Positions 28,914 to 37,896 of a stretch of 64,000 nt of DNA are shown one piece after another. A program made the translations under genes and the position numbers. Positions within the stretch are counted from its first letter, which is position 1. Each line of letters opens with the position of its first letter. Origin of the DNA: Tsukamurella ocularis (GTDB lineage Bacteria > Actinomycetota > Actinomycetes > Mycobacteriales > Mycobacteriaceae). The notes beneath the pieces are model-generated. The model saw only the letters and a list, made by a program, of their open reading frames with translations. It was not told the origin of the DNA and made no database searches. The stretch covers positions 224,155-288,154 of the forward strand of contig NZ_JANUCJ010000005.1 of the NCBI RefSeq assembly GCF_024807615.1, given 5' to 3'.

Positions 28914-30677
28914 ATGACGCCACTTCGTGTCGCGGCGTGCCAGATCAACCCCGTCGTGGGTGGCCTGGACGCGAATGTCGCTCGGATCACCGCCGCAGCC
29001 CGGGACGCCGCGCAGCGCGGCGCGCAGGTCGCCGTCTTCGGCGAGATGGCCCTCACGGGCTACCCGGTCGAGGACCTGCTGCTGCGCCGGTCCTTCGCCG
29101 TCGACTCCCGCGAAGCCGTGCATGAACTGGCCCGCTCCCTGGACGCGGCGGGCTGCGGCGATCTCATCGTGGTGGTCGGCTTTCTCGACCGCGACCCGGA
29201 CGCCCCGGAGACCAGTACCAATCCCACCGGCGGTGCCCGCAACGCCGCCGGCGTGCTGCACGGCAGCGAGCTCGTCGCGCGGTACGACAAGCACTTCCTG
29301 CCGAACTACGGCGTCTTCGACGAGAAGCGCTGGTTCACGCCCGGCGACCGACTCGTCGTTCTCGACGTCGACGGGGTGCGGCTCGGCCTCGCTATCTGCG
29401 AAGACGTCTGGTGGCCCGACGGTCCTGTGGCCGGGCTGGCGGAGCTCGGCGTCGACGCGGTGCTGTGCCTCAACGCCAGCCCCTTCGAGGCGGGCAAGCC
29501 CGCGCAGCGCCGCGAGGTGGTCGCGGCCCGCGTCGCCGAGGGCGGCGCCCCGGTGATCTACGTCAACCTGGTCGGCGGGCAGGACGAGCTCGTCTTCGAC
29601 GGCGACTCGTTCGTCTGGCCGGACACTCTGGCCCGCAAGCCGGGCGAACGGAGTGTCGGCCCACAGTTCATCGAGCACACCCAGTTCGTCGACGTCAAGC
29701 CCCTCGGACGACGTGCCGCGGAGGCCGTCGACGGTTGGTCCGTTGAGACGGTCACCCTGCCCGCTCGACCCAATGCGCAGTACCCGCAAGAGGTGGTGGG
29801 TTGGGCCGAGCTCGACGACCTCGCACAGATCTGGGCGGCCCTGGTCACCGGTACGCGGGACTACGTCCACAAGGTGGGCGGGCGCACCGTCGGCCTGGGT
29901 ATGTCGGGCGGCATCGACTCGGCGCTGGTTGCGGTGATCGCCGCCGACGCGGTGGGCGCCGACAACGTGTACGGCGTGGGCATGCCCTCGAAGTACAGCT
30001 CGGACCACTCCAAGGACGACGCCGCGGATCAGGCGCAGCGCATGGGGATCGACTTCCGGTTCGAGCCGATCGAGCACATGGTGGAGGCCTTCGTCGGCCA
30101 GTTACACCTGTCCGGCCTGGCGGAGGAGAACATCCAGGCCCGCTGCCGCGGGATGACGCTGATGTCGCTGTCGAATCTCGACGGCCACCTGGTGCTCGCC
30201 ACCGGTAACAAGAGCGAACTGGCCGTGGGCTATTCGACGATCTACGGCGACGCGGTGGGCGCCTATGCACCCATCCGCGACGTGGAGAAGTCGCTCGTGT
30301 GGGACCTCGCGCGGTGGCGCAACAAGGTCGCCGTCGAGCGCGGCGAGACGCCGCCGATCCCGGAGAACTCGATCACCAAGGAACCCTCCGCGGAGCTGCG
30401 CCCCGGCCAGAAGGACAGCGATTCGCTACCCGACTACGAGATCCTCGACGACATCCTGCGCCGCTACGTGGAGCAGGACCAGGGCGTCGCCGAGATCGCC
30501 GCGGAGGGGAACAACGGCGCGGGGTACGACCCCGACCTGATCCGCAAGGTCGCACGCCTCGTCGACCGCGCCGAGTACAAGCGGCGGCAGTACCCGCTCG
30601 GCCCGAAGATCACGCCCAAAGCGTTCGGCCGCGACCGCAGGATGCCGATCACGAACCGCTGGCACGATCCGGCCTAG
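28914..30677 (+). CDS. nadE: Glutamine-dependent NAD+ synthase
   Basis: A 587-residue two-domain enzyme that amidates nicotinic acid adenine dinucleotide using glutamine. The N-terminal nitrilase-type glutaminase has the Glu-Lys-Cys triad: Glu44 in GEMALTGYP, Lys in YDKHFLPNYG, Cys in AICEDVWWP. The C-terminal synthetase has the P-loop LGMSGGIDSALVAV, then GMPSKYSSDHS and TGNKSELAVGY. At 587 residues it is shorter than the M. tuberculosis enzyme (679), resembling the more common bacterial class. In M. tuberculosis nadE is elsewhere, so its place between the CaeA-like gene and panB is a local rearrangement. The ATG is 55 bases from the divergent hydrolase start. Confidence 0.94.
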   Translation: MTPLRVAACQINPVVGGLDANVARITAAARDAAQRGAQVAVFGEMALTGYPVEDLLLRRSFAVDSREAVHELARSLDAAGCGDLIVVVGFLDRDPDAPETSTNPTGGARNAAGVLHGSELVARYDKHFLPNYGVFDEKRWFTPGDRLVVLDVDGVRLGLAICEDVWWPDGPVAGLAELGVDAVLCLNASPFEAGKPAQRREVVAARVAEGGAPVIYVNLVGGQDELVFDGDSFVWPDTLARKPGERSVGPQFIEHTQFVDVKPLGRRAAEAVDGWSVETVTLPARPNAQYPQEVVGWAELDDLAQIWAALVTGTRDYVHKVGGRTVGLGMSGGIDSALVAVIAADAVGADNVYGVGMPSKYSSDHSKDDAADQAQRMGIDFRFEPIEHMVEAFVGQLHLSGLAEENIQARCRGMTLMSLSNLDGHLVLATGNKSELAVGYSTIYGDAVGAYAPIRDVEKSLVWDLARWRNKVAVERGETPPIPENSITKEPSAELRPGQKDSDSLPDYEILDDILRRYVEQDQGVAEIAAEGNNGAGYDPDLIRKVARLVDRAEYKRRQYPLGPKITPKAFGRDRRMPITNRWHDPA

Positions 30678-30729
30678 AGACTGCCCGGACCGGAGATTCC
30701 GGCTGGGACTGTTGAGATGGAGTGACGAG

Positions 30730-31593
30730 ATGAGCGAGACCCCGTTGTACGGAGCCGGATCCTCTGGCGAGGGCGGAGAGACCGCTGCGAAGCCCCCGCG
30801 GAAGAAAGTGCGCATCCACCACCTGGCCGAGCTCAAAGAGCGCGGCGAGAAGTGGGCGATGCTCACCAGCTACGACTTCATGACCGCGTCGATCTTCGAC
30901 GAGGCCGGCGTCACCGCCCTGCTGATCGGCGACAGCGCAGCGAACACCGTCTACGGGTTCGACTCCACGCTGCCGATGGACCTGGACGTGATGGCGGCGA
31001 TGGTCGCGGCGGTGCGCCGCGGCACGAAGTACGCGCTGGTGGTGGCGGACATGCCCTTCGCCAGCTACGAGGAGTCCCCCGAGCAGGCCTATCGCAGCGC
31101 CGCGACGCTGATGAAGGCCGGCGCCGAGGCGGTGAAGCTCGAGGGTGGCGAGCACATGGCGCCCACCATCGAGTTCCTGCAGCGCCGCGGCATTCCGGTG
31201 ATGGCGCACATCGGCTTCACTCCGCAGTCGGTGAACTCGCTGGGCGGCAACCGGGTCCAGGGCCGCGGCGACGACGCGGCCCACAAGATCCGCCTCGACG
31301 CGAAGGCCGTCGACGCCGCCGGCGCCTTCTCCGTGGTGCTGGAGATGGTGCCCTCCGACGTGGCCGCGCAGGTCACCAAGGAGATCGCGATCCCCACTAT
31401 CGGCATCGGTGCCGGCAATCAGTGCGACGGTCAGGTGCTGGTGTGGCAGGACTTCTCCGGCCTCAACCGCGGCCGCACCGCGCGATTCGTCAAGAAATAC
31501 GCGAACATCGGCGACGAGCTGCTGCGCGGCGCCCAGGAGTACGTGGCGGAGGTCGCCTCCGGCGAGTTCCCCGGACCGGAGCACGGATTCTGA
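30730..31593 (+). CDS. panB: 3-methyl-2-oxobutanoate hydroxymethyltransferase
   Basis: A 287-residue enzyme making ketopantoate from 2-oxoisovalerate and methylene-THF, the first step of pantothenate synthesis. Conserved blocks are MLTSYDFMTASIFDEAG, LLIGDSAANTVYGF, VVADMPFASYE, AVKLEGGEHMAPTIEFL (metal/substrate), HIGFTPQSVNSLGG and TIGIGAGNQCDGQVLVWQD. The ATG at 30730 follows GAGTGACGAG; six extra upstream codons are not conserved. It ends in TGATG, overlapping the start of the iminopeptidase gene, so the two are translationally coupled. The position matches Rv2225. Confidence 0.96.
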   Translation: MSETPLYGAGSSGEGGETAAKPPRKKVRIHHLAELKERGEKWAMLTSYDFMTASIFDEAGVTALLIGDSAANTVYGFDSTLPMDLDVMAAMVAAVRRGTKYALVVADMPFASYEESPEQAYRSAATLMKAGAEAVKLEGGEHMAPTIEFLQRRGIPVMAHIGFTPQSVNSLGGNRVQGRGDDAAHKIRLDAKAVDAAGAFSVVLEMVPSDVAAQVTKEIAIPTIGIGAGNQCDGQVLVWQDFSGLNRGRTARFVKKYANIGDELLRGAQEYVAEVASGEFPGPEHGF

Positions 31594-32585
31594 TGCGAGA
31601 GTTCTACCCCGAGATCGAGGCCTACAGCACCGAACTGCTGGACGTCGGCGACGGACAGCTGCTGTACGTCGAGCAGAGCGGCAACCCCGAGGGCAAACCC
31701 GCGGTCTTCATCCACGGCGGCCCCGGCGGCGGCACCTCCCCCGACTGCCGGCGGTTCTTCGACCCCGCGGCGTACCGCATCGTCGTCTTCGACCAGCGCG
31801 GCTGCGGGCAGTCCAAGCCGCACATCGCCGATCCCCCATCGGGCGAGGGTGATTCGCTCGCCGACCGGCTGGCGGTGAACACCACCGCGCACCTCATCGC
31901 CGATATCGAGCGGATCCGAGAGCACCTCGGCATCGACCGCTGGCAGGTCTTCGGCGGCTCCTGGGGCTCCACCCTCGGCCTGGCCTACGCGCAGACCCAC
32001 CCGGAGCGCGTGACGGAGCTGGTGCTGCGCGGCATCTTCCTGCTGCGCCGCAGCGAGCTGGACTGGTACTACAACGAGGGCGCCTCCCACATCTACCCCG
32101 ACAATTGGGAGGACTACCTGGCCCCGCTCGACGAGGCGGACCGGGCACCGTCGGCCGACAAGATCGCGGCCTACCACCGGCTCCTGCACGCGGACGACCA
32201 GGCCGTCGCGCTGGCTGCCGCCAAGGCGTGGTCGAAGTGGGAGCGCAGCACGAGCCACCTCATCAACACGTCCGAGAGCTCAGCCGATGCGGACGACCCA
32301 CGGTTCGCGATCCCGTTCGCGCAGATCGAGAACCACTACTTCGTGAACGGCGGCTTCCTCGACGAGGGGCAGCTGCTGCGGGACATCGGCCACCTCGCCG
32401 GCATCCCCGGCGTCATCGTGCAGGGCCGCTACGACGTGGTGTGCCCCGCCCGCAGCGCCTGGGACCTGCACCGGGCCTGGCCCGCCGCCGACCTGGTGAT
32501 GGTGTCCGACGCCGGCCATTCGGCCTTCGAGCCAGGGATCCGATCGGCGCTCATCGAGGCCACCGACCGCTTCGCGAAGAGCTGA
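31593..32585 (+). CDS. pip: Proline iminopeptidase (S33)
   Basis: A 330-residue cytosolic alpha/beta hydrolase that removes N-terminal proline. Diagnostic features are the oxyanion motif HGGPGGG near residue 45, FDQRGCGQSKPH, the nucleophile GGSWGSTLGLAYAQTHPE near residue 115, Asp in VQGRYDVVCP and His in SDAGHSAFEPG. Length and the FENHYF-like segment (IENHYFVNGGF) fit prolyl iminopeptidases of the monomeric class. The start ATG overlaps the panB stop by one base. Two bases separate its stop from the next gene's ATG, so panB, pip and the CYTH-CHAD gene form one operon. Confidence 0.93.
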   Translation: MREFYPEIEAYSTELLDVGDGQLLYVEQSGNPEGKPAVFIHGGPGGGTSPDCRRFFDPAAYRIVVFDQRGCGQSKPHIADPPSGEGDSLADRLAVNTTAHLIADIERIREHLGIDRWQVFGGSWGSTLGLAYAQTHPERVTELVLRGIFLLRRSELDWYYNEGASHIYPDNWEDYLAPLDEADRAPSADKIAAYHRLLHADDQAVALAAAKAWSKWERSTSHLINTSESSADADDPRFAIPFAQIENHYFVNGGFLDEGQLLRDIGHLAGIPGVIVQGRYDVVCPARSAWDLHRAWPAADLVMVSDAGHSAFEPGIRSALIEATDRFAKS

Positions 32586-32587
32586 TC

Positions 32588-34084
32588 ATGGCCGAGCAGC
32601 GTGAGATCGAGACGAAGTACGAGGTCGGCCCCGAGACGGCGGCGCCCTCGCTGGCCGCCGTGCCCGGCGTCGACCACGTCTCGACCGACGAGGTCTTCCA
32701 CCTGGTGGCGGTGTACTACGACACCGATGCCCTGGACCTCGCCGCGAACCGGATCACGCTGCGCCGCCGCACCGGCGGCAAGGACGACGGGTGGCACCTC
32801 AAGCTGCCCGACGGTGCCGACCGCCGCGAGGTGACGGTGCCGCTGGGCGACGAGGAGGACGCGCCGGAGGGCGCCGCCTCCGAGGTGCCCGAGAAGCTGG
32901 TGGAGCGCGTCCGCGCCGTCGTGCGCGGGCGCGCTCTCGCCCCCATCGCGATCGTCGAGAATGAACGCCACACCACCTACTGCCATGCGGTCGACGGTGG
33001 GCTCCTCGGCGAGTTCGTCGACGACCACGTGCATTCGGTGTCGCTCCTGCCCGACGGGCCCGAGAAGCAGTGGCGCGAGTGGGAGTTCGAAGTGCCGGAC
33101 ACGTCGCCGGGCCGCACGACGGCGGTGGCCGTCGACAAGGCGCTGCGCGCGGCGGGCGGCGCCGAGCCCGACGCGGCGTCGAAGCTGGCGCGCGCGATCG
33201 ACGCCGAGGTGGCGCGCGGGCCCGTCGACCTACCGAAGAAGATCGCGCGCGCCACCGCCGCGCAGCTGCTGGCCGCGGCCCTCGCTGCGTACCGCGACAA
33301 GCTGCTCCGTGAAGACCCGCGAGTGCGTTCCCGCGGCGACGACTCCGTGCACCAGATGCGGGTCGCGACCCGGCAGCTGCGCAGCGTGCTCACCGAGTTC
33401 TCGGGCTTCTTCGAGGGGCCGGCCCACGCCGCACTGAGCTCCGAACTCAAGCTCCTCGCGTCGATCCTGGGCGCCGTGCGCGACGCCGAGGTGCTGGCGC
33501 AGCGATTCGCGCAGTTCGACGCCGACGGCGAGTTCGGCGGCGCCGGCGCCGCGCTCGCACAGCGGCAGCACGCCGCGGAAGCCCGCGGCTGGACCCGCGT
33601 GAACATCGCACTGAACTCGGACCGGTACTTCGTGCTGCTGGACGCGATCGACGCCTTCCTCGTCGACCCGCCGCTGCGGGAGCGGGCCGACCTTCCCGCG
33701 ACGAAAAGCCTGGCGCCGCTGCTGGACAAGCGGATCCGCTCCTTCGCCCGGCAGTCGATGGTGCTGCTCGCCGACCCGGCGTGCACAGATCACGATGTGC
33801 ACGCGATCCGCAAGCACGCGAAGCGGCTGCGCTACGCCTCCGCCGTCGTCGATCCCGTGGTGCGCGGTGACCTGCGTACCGAAGTCAAGGCACTCGCGAA
33901 GGTGCAGAACCGGCTCGGCGAGTTCCAGGACGCGACGATCGCGCGGGACGCGGTGGCCGAGCTGGCGGCGGAGACCACCGATCCCGGGATCGCCTTCCGC
34001 CTCGGCCGCCTCGACGCCGTCGAGGAGTTCCGCGCCGCGCAGGCGCGCGCGAGCCTGCCGGGGATGCTGCGCGGGCTACGCTGA
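32588..34084 (+). CDS. CYTH and CHAD domain-containing protein
   Basis: A 498-residue protein. The N-terminal CYTH triphosphatase domain (about 1-200) has the EIETKYEV ExExK motif at the very start, ITLRRRTGGKDDGWHLKLP and a basic tunnel. The C-terminal CHAD domain (about 215-495) is helical with VHQMRVATRQLRSVL and VHAIRKHAKRLRYASAV, the conserved histidines and arginines that bind polyphosphate. CYTH-CHAD proteins hydrolyse inorganic triphosphate and associate with polyphosphate granules. It is the Rv2226 equivalent and keeps its place after panB. The start is fixed by the CYTH motif and lies 2 bases after the preceding stop. Confidence 0.92.
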   Translation: MAEQREIETKYEVGPETAAPSLAAVPGVDHVSTDEVFHLVAVYYDTDALDLAANRITLRRRTGGKDDGWHLKLPDGADRREVTVPLGDEEDAPEGAASEVPEKLVERVRAVVRGRALAPIAIVENERHTTYCHAVDGGLLGEFVDDHVHSVSLLPDGPEKQWREWEFEVPDTSPGRTTAVAVDKALRAAGGAEPDAASKLARAIDAEVARGPVDLPKKIARATAAQLLAAALAAYRDKLLREDPRVRSRGDDSVHQMRVATRQLRSVLTEFSGFFEGPAHAALSSELKLLASILGAVRDAEVLAQRFAQFDADGEFGGAGAALAQRQHAAEARGWTRVNIALNSDRYFVLLDAIDAFLVDPPLRERADLPATKSLAPLLDKRIRSFARQSMVLLADPACTDHDVHAIRKHAKRLRYASAVVDPVVRGDLRTEVKALAKVQNRLGEFQDATIARDAVAELAAETTDPGIAFRLGRLDAVEEFRAAQARASLPGMLRGLR

Positions 34085-34103
34085 CCCGGCCTCTGGCTTC
34101 CCT

Positions 34104-34835
34104 TCAGAGCCCGGCGATGCCGGCCAGCCGGCCCCCGATATCGGCTCCCGAATAGGAGCTGTGCGAGTTCGGGACCGTCGTCGCAAGGTCACCGGTCCAG
34201 TGGCACACCGGGTCGCCCGAGGTGCAGATGCTCAGGGTGCGGCCGCCGATGCGCGGGGGCAGCGGCGCGGGGTTGGCGCCGCTGATCATCGCCGAGGCCT
34301 GCGCCATCCCCTGCGTGCGCGGCGCCGAGCCGAGGTAGCGGGTGGTGTCGTTCGGGATCCGGTCCGGGTCGGCGATGAGCGCCGCCGCCGTGATCTGCTT
34401 CCGGTCGCCGAGCCTCTGCAGCGCCCGGTGCACCGCGGACGCGCCTTGCGAATATCCGGCGAGTACCACCTTCGTGGACGGGCACGCCTTGAGAACGATG
34501 TCGACATCGCCCTGGGTGTTCGCGGCACCGGTGTTCATACTGGCGAGGAAGCCGCCGAACTGGTCCACCCGGGTGGGCACGGCCGCGGCCGGGTAGTAGA
34601 TCGGGCGGATCGCGACCGTCTTCCCCGCCGCGCGGGCCCGGCTAGCGAAGGCTTGGGCGGCGGAGTTCACGGTGGCACCCAGGCCGCCGGCGGAGTGGCC
34701 CTCGCCAGAGCCCGCGGCGCCGATGAAGGTGTAGTCGGCGCACTCGGGAGCCGCCGCTGCGGGCGCCGCGAGGGCGGGAATCAGGGGCGCGAGCAAGGCG
34801 GCCAGCGCAGGGATGAGGACGAGACGACGGCTCAT
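34104..34835 (-). CDS. Secreted cutinase-family esterase
   Basis: A 243-residue secreted serine esterase with a signal peptide (hydrophobic run LALAALLAPLIPALA-type, cleavage after AAAA near residue 29). The cutinase fold is shown by YTFIGAAGSGEG, the nucleophile GYSQGASAVHRAL near residue 125, SICTSGDPVCHW with the catalytic Asp, and the HSSYSG His. Cys pairs typical of cutinases are present (CADY and ACPS, then CTSGDPVC). Mycobacterial relatives act on membrane lipids or cutin-like esters. It is the last gene of a leftward run, ending 19 bases from the convergent CYTH-CHAD gene. Confidence 0.9.
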   Translation of the reverse strand: MSRRLVLIPALAALLAPLIPALAAPAAAAPECADYTFIGAAGSGEGHSAGGLGATVNSAAQAFASRARAAGKTVAIRPIYYPAAAVPTRVDQFGGFLASMNTGAANTQGDVDIVLKACPSTKVVLAGYSQGASAVHRALQRLGDRKQITAAALIADPDRIPNDTTRYLGSAPRTQGMAQASAMISGANPAPLPPRIGGRTLSICTSGDPVCHWTGDLATTVPNSHSSYSGADIGGRLAGIAGL

Positions 34836-34839
34836 AGCC

Positions 34840-36261
34840 TCACGCTAGCGCCTTCTCGTACGCGAAGGACACCTTTCGGGACGCAACGTCGGCCGCCTCG
34901 AGGCGCACCGTGATCCTGCTGCCCTCCGGCGGGCCGCCCGTGCAGGGCGCGATGACAGCGGGTTCGTCGAGGAGCACCTGGTCGGCCCGCATCGTGACGG
35001 CGGTGAACTGCTCGCCCACCCGGCCCGCGAGGATCACGGCCTCGGTGAAATCGATGCACGCCCGGTCTATCTTGTTGGCCAAGGTGTTGGTGCGGCGCAT
35101 CGTCTCGGCGACGTCGTCGAGCGCGCCCCGGGCCCAGTCCGGGATCGGCGCGCCCGCGCACGCGGCGAGGCACACCTCGGTGGCGTAGCGGTCAGCCAGG
35201 CGGCGCAGCGGCGCGGTGACGTGGGCGTAGGGCGCGCCCACGCCGGCGTGCCCGCGGTCGGCGGGCGGTTCCGGCGCGGCGGCGGTGCCGAAGGCGGCGT
35301 AGCCCGAGCCGCGAAGGAGTCGCGCAGCGTCGGTCATCACTGCGAGGCCCTGCGGGGTGGCGACATCGAGACCGGCGAGGAAGTCCCCGACGGTGACGTC
35401 GTGCGGCCAGTCCTGCCCGAGCGCTGCGGCGGTGCGGCGCAAGTCGGCGACCGCGTCCACGGGGGCGGCGGGGAGTGTGCGGAGCACGCCCACTCCCGCG
35501 CGGAGCATGATGTCGGCGGCGCAGACGCCGGTGAGCAGCGAGATCTGCGCGTTGTGCGCGTCGAAATCGGTGCGCGGCTCGATCCGCACGGTCCAGCCGC
35601 CGGGAGCCTCCACGGCCTCCTGCGCGGGCAGCCGCAGGTCGATGGCGCCGTGCGCGCGGCCCCACGCGGCGCGGAGCTTCCCCACCTCGGGCAGAAGCGC
35701 GATGCTCGGGTGCACCCGACCGGCGTCGAAGTCGGCCTGGACGCCCGCGTAGTCGAGCTGCGCGCGGGAGCGGACCACGGCGCGGCGGACGGTCGCCGAC
35801 GTGACCTCGCCCGCGGCGTCCAGGTGGATCTCCCACAGCGCGGCCGCGCGGTCCTGGCCCGGTAGCAGGGAGCCGGCGCCCTCGGACAGCGGCCGGGGAT
35901 GCAGTGGTACGGAACCGTCGGGGAGGTACATCGTCTGGCCCCGGCGGCGGGTCTCCGCCTCGAGCCTGCCGCCGGGTGCGACGAGCGCGCCGACGTCGGC
36001 GATCGCGTAGTGCACGAGGTAGCCGTCGCCCTCGGCGGCGAGGTGCACCGCCTGGTCGAGGTCCTTCGCTCCGGGTGGGTCGATGGTGACGAAGTCGATG
36101 TCGCGGCGGTCCTCGCGCCCCTCGGGGAACCGGTCCGCGCTCGCCTGCGCCTCGGCCAGCACGTCGGCCGGGAAGTCCTCGACGAGCTCGAACTCGGTGC
36201 GAACGGCCCCGAAGTCGACCGCGCTGGACGGAACGGGGCCGCGCATCGGGATGCCGGTCAC
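34840..36261 (-). CDS. RNB-domain 3'-5' exoribonuclease (RNase II/R-like, stand-alone RNB)
   Basis: A 473-residue protein that is essentially one RNB catalytic domain. RRDIDFVTIDPPGAKDLDQAVHL near residue 75 (parts DIDFVTIDPPGAKDLD) has the metal-binding aspartates, YAIADVGALVAPGG, RRGQTMYLPDG, LLTGVCAADIML and YAHVTAPLRRLADRY follow. No cold-shock or S1 domains are recognisable, so substrate selection must differ from RNase R. The GTG at 36261 (VTGIPMRGP) lies 2 bases after the upstream stop; an ATG five codons later is possible. It is in the same run as the thioesterase and ABC genes. Confidence 0.88.
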   Translation of the reverse strand: MTGIPMRGPVPSSAVDFGAVRTEFELVEDFPADVLAEAQASADRFPEGREDRRDIDFVTIDPPGAKDLDQAVHLAAEGDGYLVHYAIADVGALVAPGGRLEAETRRRGQTMYLPDGSVPLHPRPLSEGAGSLLPGQDRAAALWEIHLDAAGEVTSATVRRAVVRSRAQLDYAGVQADFDAGRVHPSIALLPEVGKLRAAWGRAHGAIDLRLPAQEAVEAPGGWTVRIEPRTDFDAHNAQISLLTGVCAADIMLRAGVGVLRTLPAAPVDAVADLRRTAAALGQDWPHDVTVGDFLAGLDVATPQGLAVMTDAARLLRGSGYAAFGTAAAPEPPADRGHAGVGAPYAHVTAPLRRLADRYATEVCLAACAGAPIPDWARGALDDVAETMRRTNTLANKIDRACIDFTEAVILAGRVGEQFTAVTMRADQVLLDEPAVIAPCTGGPPEGSRITVRLEAADVASRKVSFAYEKALA

Positions 36262-36263
36262 GC

Positions 36264-37046
36264 CTACTCCGCCAGCGCCTCGACGCTCATGGCCGCGGCG
36301 GTGCGGTCCCCCGCGACGAGCCAGGCGTACACGACGTCGCCCTCGCGGTGCGCCAGCAGCCGCGGCGCGTCCTCGAGTTGCAGCGCCGAGTTGTGCTCGA
36401 CGATGCCGCGCAGCGGGAGGCGCTCGCGCAGGTCCGGGTAGGTGGAGAGCACCTCCTCCAGCGCCGTCCAGTACACGGCGTTGTTGACGTGCTGGATGAT
36501 GTCGAGATCGGCGGCGCGCAGCAAGAAGGGCACCTCGACCGCGTCGGGGTGGGGCGTGGGATCGAGCCACTGCTTCCAGCGCAGGACACCCGGCTCGGCG
36601 GCGGCGCCGAAAGTGCTGAGGAAGGTCTCGCTCAGCGCCGACGGGGTGAGGGTATCGATGTTGAAGTTGATCCAGAAGGCCTCGGTCTCGACCCGGGTGC
36701 CCTTCTGCCCGTCGATACCGATGCGCACGTTGCACCACCGCGAGCCCATCTTGGAGCCCCAGCGCTCGACGGCGAGAATGTCGGGCTGCTCGCCGCCCTC
36801 GAGGATCTCGATGACGGTGCGCCGCACCACCCAGTACGGGTGGATGTCCTCGTAGTCCACATGACGCAGGTGGTCCTGCCCCGTGTCCTGCAGGTAGCGG
36901 GCCACCCCGTCGAACTTGAGGCGGCGATCGGGGCTGACAGCATCACCCCGTACGGATCGCTGCGCCGTGTAGATGGCGCCGCTGTCCAGCAGCTCGCGAC
37001 GGCGTTCGGGCTCGGTGATGCGCGGGGGCAGAGGTTCTCCGATCAC
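36264..37046 (-). CDS. Acyl-ACP thioesterase-like protein (FatA/FatB double hotdog)
   Basis: A 260-residue protein with two hotdog halves. The first has GVARYLQDTGQDHLRH and HPYWVVRRTVIEIL; the second has DIIQHVNNAVYWTALEEVL, the HVNNxxY pattern of acyl-ACP thioesterases, followed by the catalytic-type EHNSALQLEDAPRLL. Such enzymes release fatty acids from acyl carrier protein; in bacteria the physiological role is unclear. The GTG at 37046 starts 10 bases after the ABC permease stop; an ATG 13 codons upstream would overlap that gene. Position between an RNB nuclease and an ABC exporter suggests cotranscription with both. Confidence 0.8.
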   Translation of the reverse strand: MIGEPLPPRITEPERRRELLDSGAIYTAQRSVRGDAVSPDRRLKFDGVARYLQDTGQDHLRHVDYEDIHPYWVVRRTVIEILEGGEQPDILAVERWGSKMGSRWCNVRIGIDGQKGTRVETEAFWINFNIDTLTPSALSETFLSTFGAAAEPGVLRWKQWLDPTPHPDAVEVPFLLRAADLDIIQHVNNAVYWTALEEVLSTYPDLRERLPLRGIVEHNSALQLEDAPRLLAHREGDVVYAWLVAGDRTAAAMSVEALAE

Positions 37047-37056
37047 CCGCCCGAGC

Positions 37057-37896
37057 CTAGTCGACGGTGCGCTTGTTGAAGGCACGCACGGCCAGCGGCG
37101 CGAACACCGCGGTGAGCGCGATCGACCAAATCACGGTCGCGAGCACAGGGTGCTGCAGGGACCACGGCGCACCTTCGCGCAGGGGCAGATCATTGCCCCA
37201 CAGCTCCCGCATGGACTGGACCAGCGACGAGACCGGGTTCCATTCCGCGATCGCCCGCAGCCACGGCGCCATTCCCGCTGTGGGGACGAAGGCGTTGGAG
37301 AGGAAAGTGATCGGAAACATCGTCGCGAACATGAAGCCGTTCACGGCCTCGATCGACTGCATCATGCAGCCGACGAGGATGCCGAACCAGATCATGGCGA
37401 AGCCGAAGACCAGGAGCACGAGAAATCCGAGAACCGCGTCCACCGGGTTCGTCCGGATGCGCCAGCCGATCGCGAGGCCCGTCAGGCACATGACGACGAT
37501 GCCGATCGACGAGTGCAGCAGACTCGCGATGCTGCGCCCGATGAGCACTGACGCGCGGCTGATCGGCAGCGAGCGGAACCGGTCGATCACGCCCTTCTCG
37601 AGGTCGGTGGTGAGGCCACCGGCGACCACGAAACAGGTGAAGACCATCGTCTGTCCCAGGATGCCGGGCAGCAGGTACTCGCGGTAGGAGACGCCGTCGG
37701 TGGGGATCGCGGAACCGAAGACGAACGCGAACAGCACCGTGAACATGATGGGCTGGATCGTGACGTCGGAAAGCATCTCGGGCATCCGTTTGGTGTGGAT
37801 CATGCTGCGGCGAACCATGATCCAGGACTGCTGCCACAGGCTGGTCTGATGCGTCTCGACGCCGCCCACGCCGGCGGACTCGGTGGTGGCGGTCAT
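37057..37896 (-). CDS. ABC-2 type transporter permease (DrrB-like)
   Basis: A 279-residue permease with six membrane helices. LPGILGQTMVFTCFVVAGGL, DRFRSLPISRASVLIGRS and FLSNAFVPTAGMAPWLRAIAEWNPVS (in parts NAFVPTAGMAPWL, EWNPVS) are the DrrB/ABC-2 hallmark loops. It overlaps the ATPase gene by four bases (ATGA), so the two are translated together and form one exporter. In relatives DrrAB-type pairs export doxorubicin-like drugs or polyketide lipids. The cargo here is unknown. Confidence 0.9.
   Translation of the reverse strand: MTATTESAGVGGVETHQTSLWQQSWIMVRRSMIHTKRMPEMLSDVTIQPIMFTVLFAFVFGSAIPTDGVSYREYLLPGILGQTMVFTCFVVAGGLTTDLEKGVIDRFRSLPISRASVLIGRSIASLLHSSIGIVVMCLTGLAIGWRIRTNPVDAVLGFLVLLVFGFAMIWFGILVGCMMQSIEAVNGFMFATMFPITFLSNAFVPTAGMAPWLRAIAEWNPVSSLVQSMRELWGNDLPLREGAPWSLQHPVLATVIWSIALTAVFAPLAVRAFNKRTVD

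Noticed and set aside
27252..30077. A 941-codon frame on the minus strand extending the CaeA-like gene over nadE
   Set aside because: The first half lies antisense to nadE, has no domain and starts before the signal peptide. The lipoprotein start at 28859 is clear.
32105..34084. A longer start for the CYTH-CHAD gene inside pip
   Set aside because: The ExExK motif must be near the N-terminus; codons before 32588 overlap pip in another frame and are not conserved.
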